Positions 27,740 to 36,445 of a stretch of 64,000 nucleotides of DNA are shown here, piece by piece. Position numbers and translations under genes: made by a program. Within the stretch, counting starts at the first letter, position 1. Each line of letters begins with the position of its first letter. Below the pieces are notes generated by a model. That model was not told where the DNA came from, searched no databases, and saw only the letters and a program-made list of their open reading frames with translations. Origin of the DNA: SAR324 cluster bacterium. GTDB lineage: Bacteria; SAR324; XYD2-FULL-50-16. The DNA is taken from NCBI GenBank assembly GCA_028282885.1, contig JANQGX010000059.1:1-64000 (forward strand), given 5' to 3'.

Positions 27740-30154
27740 ATGAAAAACAACTCGGCTGTTTTGGCAAGGTCTACAAGGTCCGCACATGATACAGGATCGA
27801 ATTGCTTGACACCAAAAGATATAGAAGCTGACACCAAGAAACTTCTTGCTCATTTCAACACCGAATCGATTGAATCGTTGCCCTTTCTCACTGGTGATAC
27901 CACAGCCGGAGTGGAAAACGAACTCCAGGCTGTTGTTGTTGGCGACCGCGACAACGTGGACATGCCGATTCATATTCGGGAGTCCAACTATTTTAAAAAC
28001 ATCATTGCGGAAGCAAAATCCGGAAACTCACCCCGTCAGGCGATTACTGCCCTGGAAACCTTTCTGGAAAGCAACCAGGACAATGTTTGGGAAAACAGTT
28101 GGGTGCGATTTCCACGCTGTCACCTCAACACTTATGCAAACGAAGTTTTTGAAAGGGATCTGCTTCATGATAAAAGCGAAATATTCGGTCCCCAGCGATC
28201 AGACAAGGATCAGTTTACCTTTATGGTAAACGGAGAAGAGTGGATTCGCATTCCCATCAGTTATCTTCTGAAACTGTCCCTGGCTGACATCATTTCTCAA
28301 GACGAGACCGATAGCAAAATCATGGCTATCGGAAATCGGTTGATGAATCACTTCCTTAACGACAACACCTCACCCGAGACATTCTCTTTTTCACCGGTCC
28401 GGGTCATTTCGGATTATGGGATGGGAAAGGGCATCGTGGATGAAACCCTGATTCGATTTGCCCTTTGCCAATTCCTGATTCAATATGCCAATTCCCGATT
28501 CAAACTGATTGAACATGGTCAAAAGGCGCTGGTCTATTTTGCCCCGAACCCGCCAACTCGCCAGAGACAATTGAATGAGCTGATCACCGACAGCTTTTAC
28601 CGGGATCTGTTTATGAGCCCCTGTCTCTCGGGCTGGAATAAAGGTGAAGAGAAAAAGACCTATATGGCCCTTTGTCACAAGGTCCTCTCCAGAAGCCAGC
28701 TTAACGCCATCTTCAAGCTGAAAGAAGCGGGCATTTTAACCCGGAATCTGGTCACCTTGCCCAACACTTCCAACATCAGCCTGGCCAATAATGGCACCCA
28801 TATCAGCCTGGGAAGCAAGGTACTGACGGATCTCCTTTCGGATCCCCAGTCGGGCTTTGGCAGGGAGAATGAGAAATATATCGGTGACTTGGTCATTAAA
28901 ATTGTGGAGCATTTTCTGCCGCTTTTCGTCAGTACCTACTCAGGCGCTCCCTATCGACTCGATTTTCATAATTTCCATCCGGAGAGGGTTCTTGGCTTTC
29001 TGCCCCATGAACTGGAAGCAGCTCACCTGAAAATGATCTGGCGCAGATGGAAAAACAAAGCGGATCTCAAATTTATGAGACAAGCCCTGACACCCTTCGG
29101 TCCTGTCTGGCTGGATCGTTCCCTGGCAAAACTGCTGGGACTCAGGGGAGATTTCCTGCCGGATTACAGATTGGTGGACTATTTTGTCTCCCTGCTTAGC
29201 ACGGAGCAAAGCCCGGCGTTAAACGGCATGATTGGCAACGATATCCGGTTGAAAAGCGATCTGGCCTCCATGGGGATCTTCGATAATTCCATGTCCGTCT
29301 ATCTTCTTTGCAAGTTGCGCGAACACAGCAATATGGGATTTTCGGGCTTCGAATGTCGCTACTACAGCCAATTCAAGGATCTGCAAACGGATATGACTCA
29401 CGCCGTCAACCTTCAGGTCCTGATTGTTGCGTTGGCCTATCAGTATGTATTGCGAAACAAGATCACCCATCACGATATCCCCAACGAGCCCTTTATAGAA
29501 AGCGAGCGCAGACAGATCTTCTTCAGTGCGGCCATCGGTATCCCCACTGTTTTCATTCGAAAAAACAGCAGCAACCGGTTTTTACTGGAGATCCTCAAAG
29601 ATGTAAAGAGGACGAGGTTCAGCCGGCGCTATGAAGGCTACGTGCGGGTGCATGTTTATGAATACCTGATGGCACTGATCCGGAAACTGAAAAAAGATGG
29701 TGCGGCCATCATCTCGGAAATGGGAATCGGCGAAACCATCTACGACCTGGAACAACGCCTGAATTATCCCGGGGAATACGGCGCCTCCGGCAAACTGACC
29801 AAGGCCATCCTCAAAAAAACAGGCAGCCGGTCTCCAAAAAAACTGGGTGGCGCAGAATTTAACACGGCTGCGGAGTCCTATTACAGGAACGAGCTGAGAA
29901 TGGAAAACCTCGGAGAAGCGATGAATGTGTTGGAAACCGAGATGGGGGTAATGGATTCCATGCAGGCCTGGAGGCAGGGTGATAACAATTCCACGCTGAT
30001 GAATATCCTCAAGGGGAAAAACGCCGCCGAATTCATCAGGAGAGCTAAGGATGATACCCTCCGGGAAAGACTACCCGAGAGGACTTTGACCAAAATGATT
30101 CAATTGACCCTGATGATCATTGAAAACAACAGAAAAAAGAAAGAACAGTGCTGA
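27740..30154 (+). CDS. Large protein of unknown family
   Basis: The 804-residue protein has no signal peptide, membrane helix or motif I can assign with confidence. Features seen: an early GVENELQAVVVGDRDN segment that recalls the start of glutamate-cysteine-ligase-like amidoligases, a central YSGAPYRLDFHNFHPERVLG segment, then FSGFECRYYSQF, and a helical basic C-terminus. A carboxylate-amine ligase is therefore a guess only. A ribosome-binding site (GGAGAAAAG) precedes the ATG. It sits between the PHP-GT4 fusion and the decarboxylase-like gene with short gaps, so it probably belongs to the same pathway. Confidence 0.85.
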   Translation: MKNNSAVLARSTRSAHDTGSNCLTPKDIEADTKKLLAHFNTESIESLPFLTGDTTAGVENELQAVVVGDRDNVDMPIHIRESNYFKNIIAEAKSGNSPRQAITALETFLESNQDNVWENSWVRFPRCHLNTYANEVFERDLLHDKSEIFGPQRSDKDQFTFMVNGEEWIRIPISYLLKLSLADIISQDETDSKIMAIGNRLMNHFLNDNTSPETFSFSPVRVISDYGMGKGIVDETLIRFALCQFLIQYANSRFKLIEHGQKALVYFAPNPPTRQRQLNELITDSFYRDLFMSPCLSGWNKGEEKKTYMALCHKVLSRSQLNAIFKLKEAGILTRNLVTLPNTSNISLANNGTHISLGSKVLTDLLSDPQSGFGRENEKYIGDLVIKIVEHFLPLFVSTYSGAPYRLDFHNFHPERVLGFLPHELEAAHLKMIWRRWKNKADLKFMRQALTPFGPVWLDRSLAKLLGLRGDFLPDYRLVDYFVSLLSTEQSPALNGMIGNDIRLKSDLASMGIFDNSMSVYLLCKLREHSNMGFSGFECRYYSQFKDLQTDMTHAVNLQVLIVALAYQYVLRNKITHHDIPNEPFIESERRQIFFSAAIGIPTVFIRKNSSNRFLLEILKDVKRTRFSRRYEGYVRVHVYEYLMALIRKLKKDGAAIISEMGIGETIYDLEQRLNYPGEYGASGKLTKAILKKTGSRSPKKLGGAEFNTAAESYYRNELRMENLGEAMNVLETEMGVMDSMQAWRQGDNNSTLMNILKGKNAAEFIRRAKDDTLRERLPERTLTKMIQLTLMIIENNRKKKEQC

Positions 30155-30186
30155 TCGTTCAATCATTTTAGCCAACTAAGGAGAAT

Positions 30187-31182
30187 ATGCATCAATATAT
30201 CGACCGGGAAACCTCACGGGTAATCACGGAGAGCCTGATTGCAGATCGAATGATCAACACGATCTATTCGACCATCAGGGAGAACTCCTCGGTTCTCTTT
30301 AACCTGTTGACTTCGGCCCGAACTTCGGACCTGCTGAGGATTTTCAATTATGATAATCCCATTGTCAGTCGGTCTTCAAATATGAAGAAAATCATTGCCG
30401 ATCTGAATATCAATCTCGATGAATGCGTGCGGGATGCCAGGGAGTTGAACTCTCCCCGCAAGCTTTTTGAGCGACAGATCAAGTATTGGGATTGCCGGCC
30501 CATGTCCGATGTTCCAGGACATGTTGTGTCTCCCGCCGATTCGAGAGTATTGGTAGGCTCTTTTGCGGAAGACTCCATCATCCTGCTCAAGGAGAAGTTC
30601 TTTGAATATGAGGAACTGGTGGGGCCGGAGAAACATGAATGGCTTTCCGCTTTCAGAAACGGGGATTTTGCCGTTTTCAGACTGACACCGGACAAGTATC
30701 ACTACAACCATACTCCGGTGAGTGGAGAAGTGGTGGATTTCTATGAAATCGACGGTTGCTATCACTCCTGCAATCCAACCGCGGTGGTCTCCTGTGCGAC
30801 TCCCTACTCGAAAAACAAAAGAACCGTAACGGTTATAGACACCGATGTTAAGGGCGGTTCCGGCATAGGCCCGGTGATGATGATCGAGCTGGTGGCGCTC
30901 ATGATTGGCGAGATCAGACAGTGTTACAGTGAGGTTAAATATGAAAATCCCTCCTCGATTCGACCCGGAATGTTCGTCAGAATGGGCGTTCCCAAAAGCC
31001 TGTTTCGACCCGGCAGTTCGGTGGATATTTTAATCTTCCAGCCGGACAGGATCGAATTCTGTCCGGATATCATGCAAAACCTGGAACGAACGGATGTTGT
31101 CAGCCGCTACTCCAGGAAATTTCAACAATCCCTGGTTGAGACGGATGTCAAAGTCCGCTCCATGGTGGCAACAGGTCTTTAA
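30187..31182 (+). CDS. Phosphatidylserine decarboxylase-like enzyme
   Basis: The 331-residue protein has the PSD landmarks: SPADSRVLVGS, YHYNHTPVSGEVVDF-EIDGCYHSCNP with the conserved histidines, GPVMMIELVALMIGEI, and LFRPGSSVDILIF. In the family the last motif (LGST/GSS) is self-cleaved before its serine to form a pyruvoyl group; here it is PGSS. Known PSDs turn phosphatidylserine into phosphatidylethanolamine at the membrane. In this cluster the substrate may be another serine-bearing lipid or metabolite. AAGGAG precedes the ATG. Confidence 0.88.
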   Translation: MHQYIDRETSRVITESLIADRMINTIYSTIRENSSVLFNLLTSARTSDLLRIFNYDNPIVSRSSNMKKIIADLNINLDECVRDARELNSPRKLFERQIKYWDCRPMSDVPGHVVSPADSRVLVGSFAEDSIILLKEKFFEYEELVGPEKHEWLSAFRNGDFAVFRLTPDKYHYNHTPVSGEVVDFYEIDGCYHSCNPTAVVSCATPYSKNKRTVTVIDTDVKGGSGIGPVMMIELVALMIGEIRQCYSEVKYENPSSIRPGMFVRMGVPKSLFRPGSSVDILIFQPDRIEFCPDIMQNLERTDVVSRYSRKFQQSLVETDVKVRSMVATGL

Positions 31183-31266
31183 GCCTGGCGATTGAACCTT
31201 GGTCGACTTTTAACAACTCCGGGAAATAACCCATTATCAACACAAACCATTTCATCAAGAGGACAT

Positions 31267-32322
31267 ATGGAGAATAATCTTCTGTTTATCATCGGATTAG
31301 GAATCTCACTTTTTTTATTGGCAACCTGGGGATTCCGGTTTCTTCCACGGGAAAAATGGCAGGTTCTGGGCACCGTTCCGCTCTACAAAAAAACCGATGG
31401 CAAATGGCAGGGTTTGAACCTGACATATTACGGGCTGTTTAACGGTGTTGCTATCGCAGCCGCGGTTGCCATCATGATGATTTTGTTGGGTTCGGCCTCA
31501 ATCCCCATGACAGGAGCTATTCTGTTTATCTGCGGAACAGGTTTGTTTGCAGCTCCGGCAACCAAAATTGTGGCCCGCATCGTTGAGAAAAAGCCCTGCA
31601 CCCTCAGTGTCGCCGGCGCCTCTTTTGTCGGAATTGTTGTGGCTCCCCTGATCGCCTTTGGTGTCCAGCAATTGTATGTCGCTCTGCAAATGCCAAGAAT
31701 CGAGATCATTGTTCTCATGGCTGCCGTGTCCTGCGCTTATACCTTTGGTGAGGGAATCGGCCGCCTGAGCTGTATCAGTTTCGGTTGTTGTTATGGCAAA
31801 CAGGTATCCGAATTGCCCGGGTATCTCCAGGCCCCTTTTCGTCATCTAAACTTCGTATTCAAGGGTAAAACCAAAAAGATTGCCTACGCTCATCACATGG
31901 ACGAAAAAGCTGTGGTTCCCATCCAGGGCATCACCTCGGTGATCTATTTTATTTCAGGATTGTTGGGAGTCTATCTTTTTCTGACAGGCCATTTCACCCT
32001 TTGCTTTCTGACCACCCTGGCCACCACTCAAATCTGGCGAGTGGTATCGGAAACTGTCAGGGCCGATTTCAGGGGAAACGGTAAGCTCTCGATATATCAG
32101 ATAATGGCCTTTGTCTCTGTTGTTTATTCCGTCATTGTCTCCCTGCTGCTTTATCCCGATCCCGGCATGCCGGTTAACATTGCCAATGGTATAAATACAC
32201 TCTGGAATCCGCTGGTTATTCTCTTTCTCCAGGCTCTCTGGTTTGCCGCATTTTTCGGCACCGGACGCAGCAAAATAATCGATGCTGAACTCTCATTTGA
32301 AATTAAAACGGAGAATATCTAA
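31267..32322 (+). CDS. Lgt-like integral membrane protein
   Basis: The 351-residue membrane protein has about nine to ten hydrophobic segments. GRLSCISFGCCYG has the same length and end residues as the Lgt signature GRxGNFxNxExxG, and RVVSETVRADFR with a following LSIYQ resembles the second arginine motif RFxxExxRG. Lgt transfers diacylglycerol from phosphatidylglycerol to lipoprotein cysteines. This relative is diverged, so its acceptor may differ. I choose ATG 31267, preceded by AGAGGA; the open frame extends back to 31192. Confidence 0.8.
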   Translation: MENNLLFIIGLGISLFLLATWGFRFLPREKWQVLGTVPLYKKTDGKWQGLNLTYYGLFNGVAIAAAVAIMMILLGSASIPMTGAILFICGTGLFAAPATKIVARIVEKKPCTLSVAGASFVGIVVAPLIAFGVQQLYVALQMPRIEIIVLMAAVSCAYTFGEGIGRLSCISFGCCYGKQVSELPGYLQAPFRHLNFVFKGKTKKIAYAHHMDEKAVVPIQGITSVIYFISGLLGVYLFLTGHFTLCFLTTLATTQIWRVVSETVRADFRGNGKLSIYQIMAFVSVVYSVIVSLLLYPDPGMPVNIANGINTLWNPLVILFLQALWFAAFFGTGRSKIIDAELSFEIKTENI

Positions 32323-32436
32323 CCGATTGTTAACAAACCGTTCTAACAGAAACCTAATACGGATCTAACACTCACTGTTCATTCTGAGGGTTCGGCAATG
32401 ACCATACTAATAGAGTAATCAGCAAATAACCCTGCC

Positions 32437-33579
32437 TTGGAAGCGAAAGAAGATAATTATATTTCTTCAGAAATCACGGAAAAAGATCAGGAGAGATATC
32501 TCAACCTGGTTTCTACAGATCTTTCCCGGGAACAGATAAAAAGAGTTACCACTCCTCCGGAAACCTATCCCGCCCAGAAAACAGTTATGGGCGTTCATTG
32601 GCATCCGGAATTCATCCCACTCGATCTGATAATGAAGCGGGTTTCAGCCATGTTTCCAAACAGGGAGACTGAGCTGCTGATTCCCACCCAGCATAACAGG
32701 TTGACCACCTTGAACGGCTTTGCCGGTGTTGAGGTGGATTGTTATACCCACCAGTTTAACCGCAAGGTGCAACTGCTGCTCCATTTTGAGGCTTCCCGGA
32801 TAGAGGGTGACAGGGCTTCCGTGATGAAGGAGATGTTGAATTACACCTTCAAGTATCGTAACCGACAACTCCTGGAGTTTATCGATACAATAATAGAGGA
32901 TCGATTCCGGCATCTGTTGGAATTCCCTGCTAAAAAGACCGGGGCCGATACCAGTCTTATCGAGCTGGTGAAGTTTCACACCCGTAAGCTGAAAAGCCTT
33001 ATCGAGCAGAACGAATCCATCACCCCCCCGGAGATGATTCGTAATAAGTTAATCAGAAACTATTTTAATCTGCTGAGGGATGAAATCAAACCCGAGCAGA
33101 TCGAGAGGGCCCAGATTTTCCTGCGAGAGGTGAAGAAAATCATAAAGGCGAATTTTCCATTGAATTATTTCTATCGCACGTCTGAAGTGATCGAGGAAGC
33201 CAGGTCTCTCAAGGCAGGGATCGTCATCCCTCATCCGGAGCAATTCTGGCCCATTCTTCTGGCCGATTACGATGTTGACGGCTACGAAGTCTGGAATCCG
33301 CAATCCCGGGAGTATACCGAGTTCCTGATCAATGCGGTCAACAGGCAGAACAGGACATACAGGAGAGATAGTAAACCGCTGTTGGTCTTCATGGGAGATG
33401 ATACCCATTTTGGTGAAAAGGTATTGGATCCGAAAGATCGGAATATTGAAAAGGAAAAAAGAGAAATTGGGCTGCACCCGGCATGGGAAGATCGCTCTAT
33501 TCGCAAGAGTCTGATTTTGGCCGGTGCAGATCGAAAACGAGTGATTGAAGAATACAAAAGCCGGTTACTGGAAGGCTGA
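32437..33579 (+). CDS. PHP-like metal-dependent phosphoesterase
   Basis: The 380-residue protein shows the sequence of metal-binding motifs seen in PHP proteins: VHWHPEF, PTQHNRL, GVEVDCYTH, GIVIPHPEQF, GYEVWN and FMGDDTHFG. These are the same in kind as in the PHP half of the fusion at 24786, but the insert between them is a long helical segment (about 110-250). The frame can only start at TTG 32437, or at ATG 32587 just before VHWHP; there is no clear ribosome-binding site for either. It lies inside the GAK-like cluster, 16 bases before the amphi-Trp gene. Confidence 0.8.
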   Translation: MEAKEDNYISSEITEKDQERYLNLVSTDLSREQIKRVTTPPETYPAQKTVMGVHWHPEFIPLDLIMKRVSAMFPNRETELLIPTQHNRLTTLNGFAGVEVDCYTHQFNRKVQLLLHFEASRIEGDRASVMKEMLNYTFKYRNRQLLEFIDTIIEDRFRHLLEFPAKKTGADTSLIELVKFHTRKLKSLIEQNESITPPEMIRNKLIRNYFNLLRDEIKPEQIERAQIFLREVKKIIKANFPLNYFYRTSEVIEEARSLKAGIVIPHPEQFWPILLADYDVDGYEVWNPQSREYTEFLINAVNRQNRTYRRDSKPLLVFMGDDTHFGEKVLDPKDRNIEKEKREIGLHPAWEDRSIRKSLILAGADRKRVIEEYKSRLLEG

Positions 33580-33595
33580 TTTGGGAGAGTCAATA

Positions 33596-33868
33596 GTGCA
33601 AACAAACGACAATGAGTTCAAACATGAATCCTACCAGGACAGCCAGACGATTGTGGACTACCTGAAGTCCATCATTGATGGGATTGAGAAGGGTTCCATA
33701 TCCCTGGGCAATGAGAGTTCCAAAGTCAATCTGGAGCCGCAGGGACTGTTGAAAATGAAGATTGAAGCCAAACGAAAATCCAACAGCTCCAAACTAAGCC
33801 TGCAGTTCGGCTGGAAGGAGAGCGATAAAGGAAAAAGCAGTAAAAGCGAAAAACTGACCATCGCCTGA
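33596..33868 (+). CDS. Amphi-Trp domain protein
   Basis: The 90-residue protein is a single amphi-Trp domain: IVDYLKSIIDGIEKGSISLGN, then VNLEPQGLLKMKIEAKRK and a strand ending in LQFGWKES with the tryptophan. I start at GTG 33596 because GGGAGAG stands just upstream. Such proteins accompany HprK-related kinases and ATP-grasp enzymes in the GAK gene set as I remember it. Their role is unknown; they may be small binding partners. The gene is 18 bases before the PhoU/APH-type fusion. Confidence 0.85.
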   Translation: MQTNDNEFKHESYQDSQTIVDYLKSIIDGIEKGSISLGNESSKVNLEPQGLLKMKIEAKRKSNSSKLSLQFGWKESDKGKSSKSEKLTIA

Positions 33869-33886
33869 GTTGGCACCCGGGACATC

Positions 33887-35539
33887 ATGATCTTGCTAAA
33901 AGAAATCGACCAGAACTATCGGTTCATGGTCTCCGAAATTACCAAGCAGGTAGATGCAGTTGAAAAGCAGTTGAAGCATCAGAGTGAAAAGCGTCTGAAG
34001 AAAGTGGAGTCCCGGGAGGACTATATTGATATTCTCAAAAACATTATTGAGAACAAGTGCTTTTCCCGCCTGATTACCTGCAACAAGGAAAACAAGAACG
34101 CCGTCAACATTACCAGGGCGGTGCATACCATCACTGTCAACCTGGAGAGAATTGGCGATTTCTGCGTCAACATCATGCGGCAGTTCCAGTTTTTCGATGA
34201 TCCCTCCTACATGTCCAAGCGATTTGATACCAAACCCTTTACCAAGGAAATCAAGAAGGCCCTGGATGTCACAAACGATGCTCTTTTCAACGCTGATCTT
34301 TCGCTGGCGCTTCGAATCTGTCGATCCGAATTTAAAACCGACACCCTTTACAAAGAGCATTTCAAACAGATCATCACCGATATCAAGGATTATAAACGCC
34401 ATAAAGATATCCAGAATCTGATCACGGCTCTTTTTATTTTCCGGTACATGGAGCGAATAGGGGACTCCCTACTGAACATTGGAGAGGCCATCATCTCCTC
34501 CATCCTGGGCGAGAAACTGAAGATTCATCAGTATGAAGCCCTGGAAAAAGGTCTTAATCATGCCGAAGTGTCATTACCCAGTGGCAAACTTGGTTTCTCT
34601 TCAATCGGGGAAACCAGGTCGGGCTGCAGAATAGGCTTGGTGCAACAAACCGATATCAGCTCCAAGGGAAAATCGGTTATATTCAAGGATGGCAAGCTGG
34701 AGAAAATCAAAAAAGAGAAAGAGGGGATTGAAAAATGGGAACAGTTGATTCCAGGTCTGCCACCTAAGCTTTATGACTACCGGGAACAGGGAAACAGCGG
34801 ATCAATTCTGTTGGAGTGTCTGCCCGGCAGCACCTTTCAGGAAACCCTGATCAACGAATCGCCTGATACCATTTTAAATACGATTGGTATGATCTGTCAC
34901 TCCTGTGAAAGCGTCTGGAATGCCACGTTAAAACCCAACCCGGTCAAGTCCGGATTTATTGACCAGCTTGCATCCAGACTGGAGGATGTCTATCACGTCC
35001 ACCCCGAGCTGCAGAATGACAGTCACTTTATCGGCGATGCCGCCTATCCCGCTCTGGATGATATTTTAAAATCCGCCGCTAAACTTGAGCAAACCCTGGG
35101 TGCTCCGTTTTCCGTGTTTATTCACGGAGATTTTAACGTCGATAATATCATTCTCAGCCAACACGAAAACAAGATTCACTATATCGATCTGCATCGCTCC
35201 GCTGACAAGGATTATCTGCAGGATGTTTCGGTGTTCCTGGTCTCCATTTTCAGATTGCCGGCCATATCGGAATCCAAAAGATCATTTATCAATGAAGTCC
35301 TGATGGCCTTTTTCGAGTTTTATCGCCAGTTTGCCGAGAAGAACGGCGATACTCGTTCCGAAATCCGACTTGCGCTGGGACTTGCCAGGTCGTTTATCAC
35401 TTCCACCCGGTTTCAGTTAAATACCAAAATCGCCCTGGATATGCATCAACGGGGTATGTATCTTCTTAATAAAGCTATAGCTCACGATCCGGATTCACCG
35501 GAGACGTTTCGACTATCTCCCTTTGCAATTACCTTCTAA
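33887..35539 (+). CDS. PhoU-like domain fused to an aminoglycoside-phosphotransferase-like kinase
   Basis: Residues about 1-215 are helical with two PhoU-type repeats (NLERIGDFCVNI and MERIGDSLLNIGEAI). Residues about 250-520 resemble the APH/choline-kinase fold, with the Brenner motif FIHGDFNVDNI for catalysis and metal binding and YIDLHRS as the metal-binding aspartate loop. The kinase half would phosphorylate a small molecule rather than a protein. I know no standard family with this fusion. It sits 18 bases after the amphi-Trp gene and 21 before the ATP-grasp gene. Confidence 0.85.
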   Translation: MILLKEIDQNYRFMVSEITKQVDAVEKQLKHQSEKRLKKVESREDYIDILKNIIENKCFSRLITCNKENKNAVNITRAVHTITVNLERIGDFCVNIMRQFQFFDDPSYMSKRFDTKPFTKEIKKALDVTNDALFNADLSLALRICRSEFKTDTLYKEHFKQIITDIKDYKRHKDIQNLITALFIFRYMERIGDSLLNIGEAIISSILGEKLKIHQYEALEKGLNHAEVSLPSGKLGFSSIGETRSGCRIGLVQQTDISSKGKSVIFKDGKLEKIKKEKEGIEKWEQLIPGLPPKLYDYREQGNSGSILLECLPGSTFQETLINESPDTILNTIGMICHSCESVWNATLKPNPVKSGFIDQLASRLEDVYHVHPELQNDSHFIGDAAYPALDDILKSAAKLEQTLGAPFSVFIHGDFNVDNIILSQHENKIHYIDLHRSADKDYLQDVSVFLVSIFRLPAISESKRSFINEVLMAFFEFYRQFAEKNGDTRSEIRLALGLARSFITSTRFQLNTKIALDMHQRGMYLLNKAIAHDPDSPETFRLSPFAITF

Positions 35540-35560
35540 CCCCACACATCAGATCCGGAT

Positions 35561-36445
35561 ATGAACAAGAAAATTGGCGTTATCGGAGTTCCCGGAAAGT
35601 GGTCATCGGAAACGCTTGCCGATGCCGTTAAAAAGGTAACCGGTTTCCGCCTGTTAATCTCAATGGACGAGGTAAGCTGCGATCTGGACTCAAAGAAAGT
35701 GATGTACAGGGGAATGGATCTCACTGACCTGGATGCAGTACTTGTGAAAAAATTATCAGCCGACTATGAACCGGAGATGCTGAATCGCCTGGAAATACTA
35801 AAAATTCTGGAGACCCGCAATGTCAAGATCTATTCCAAACCGGAGACCATAGGCGGCTTGTTGAATCGTCTGAATTGCACCACCACACTGGTAATAGGCA
35901 AGATTCCAATTCCCCCGACCTGTGTCACCGAGGATCCCGAACAAGCCCTGGATGTTGTTAAAAAATATGAGACAGCCGTTTTCAAACCGCTGTTTACCTC
36001 CAAGGCCAGGGGCATGAAAATGATTTCGGACACACCTTCGGCCGAGGAGGAGATCCGGCTCTTTCAGGAAAACGGCAACAGAATCATGTATATTCAGAAG
36101 TTTTTTCCCTTGCCAAATCGGGACCTGGGAATCGTCTTTCTGGGTGGCAGGTACCTGGCTACCTATGCAAGGGTCCGTCAAAACGATTCGTGGAATACAA
36201 CGACACGATCCGGCGGTGCTTATGAAAAATGCGAACCTGATGAAGCACTGATCAAACTGGCGAAAAGAGCCCAGGCCCTGTTCGGACTTGATTTCACCTG
36301 TGTCGATATCGCTGAAACCAGCATAGGGCCTGTTGTCTTCGAAGTCTCCGCTTTTGGCGGTTTTCGCGGTTTACAGATCGCGCATAACATCAATGCTGCC
36401 GAACTATTGGTTGACCATGTCCTGAATAACCTATCCACACCATGA
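35561..36445 (+). CDS. RimK-like ATP-grasp enzyme of GAK type
   Basis: The 294-residue protein has the RimK-like ATP-grasp architecture: preATP-grasp Rossmann segment MNKKIGVIGVPGKWSS, AVFKPLFTSKARGMKMI as the lysine-bearing nucleotide site, MYIQKFFPLPNRDLGIVFLGG, and GPVVFEVSAFGGFRGLQ with the metal-binding C-terminal residues. These enzymes join a carboxylate to an amine through an acyl phosphate. Its end overlaps the HprK-related kinase start (ATGA), a strong sign of a pair that works together. Substrates are unknown. Confidence 0.9.
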   Translation: MNKKIGVIGVPGKWSSETLADAVKKVTGFRLLISMDEVSCDLDSKKVMYRGMDLTDLDAVLVKKLSADYEPEMLNRLEILKILETRNVKIYSKPETIGGLLNRLNCTTTLVIGKIPIPPTCVTEDPEQALDVVKKYETAVFKPLFTSKARGMKMISDTPSAEEEIRLFQENGNRIMYIQKFFPLPNRDLGIVFLGGRYLATYARVRQNDSWNTTTRSGGAYEKCEPDEALIKLAKRAQALFGLDFTCVDIAETSIGPVVFEVSAFGGFRGLQIAHNINAAELLVDHVLNNLSTP

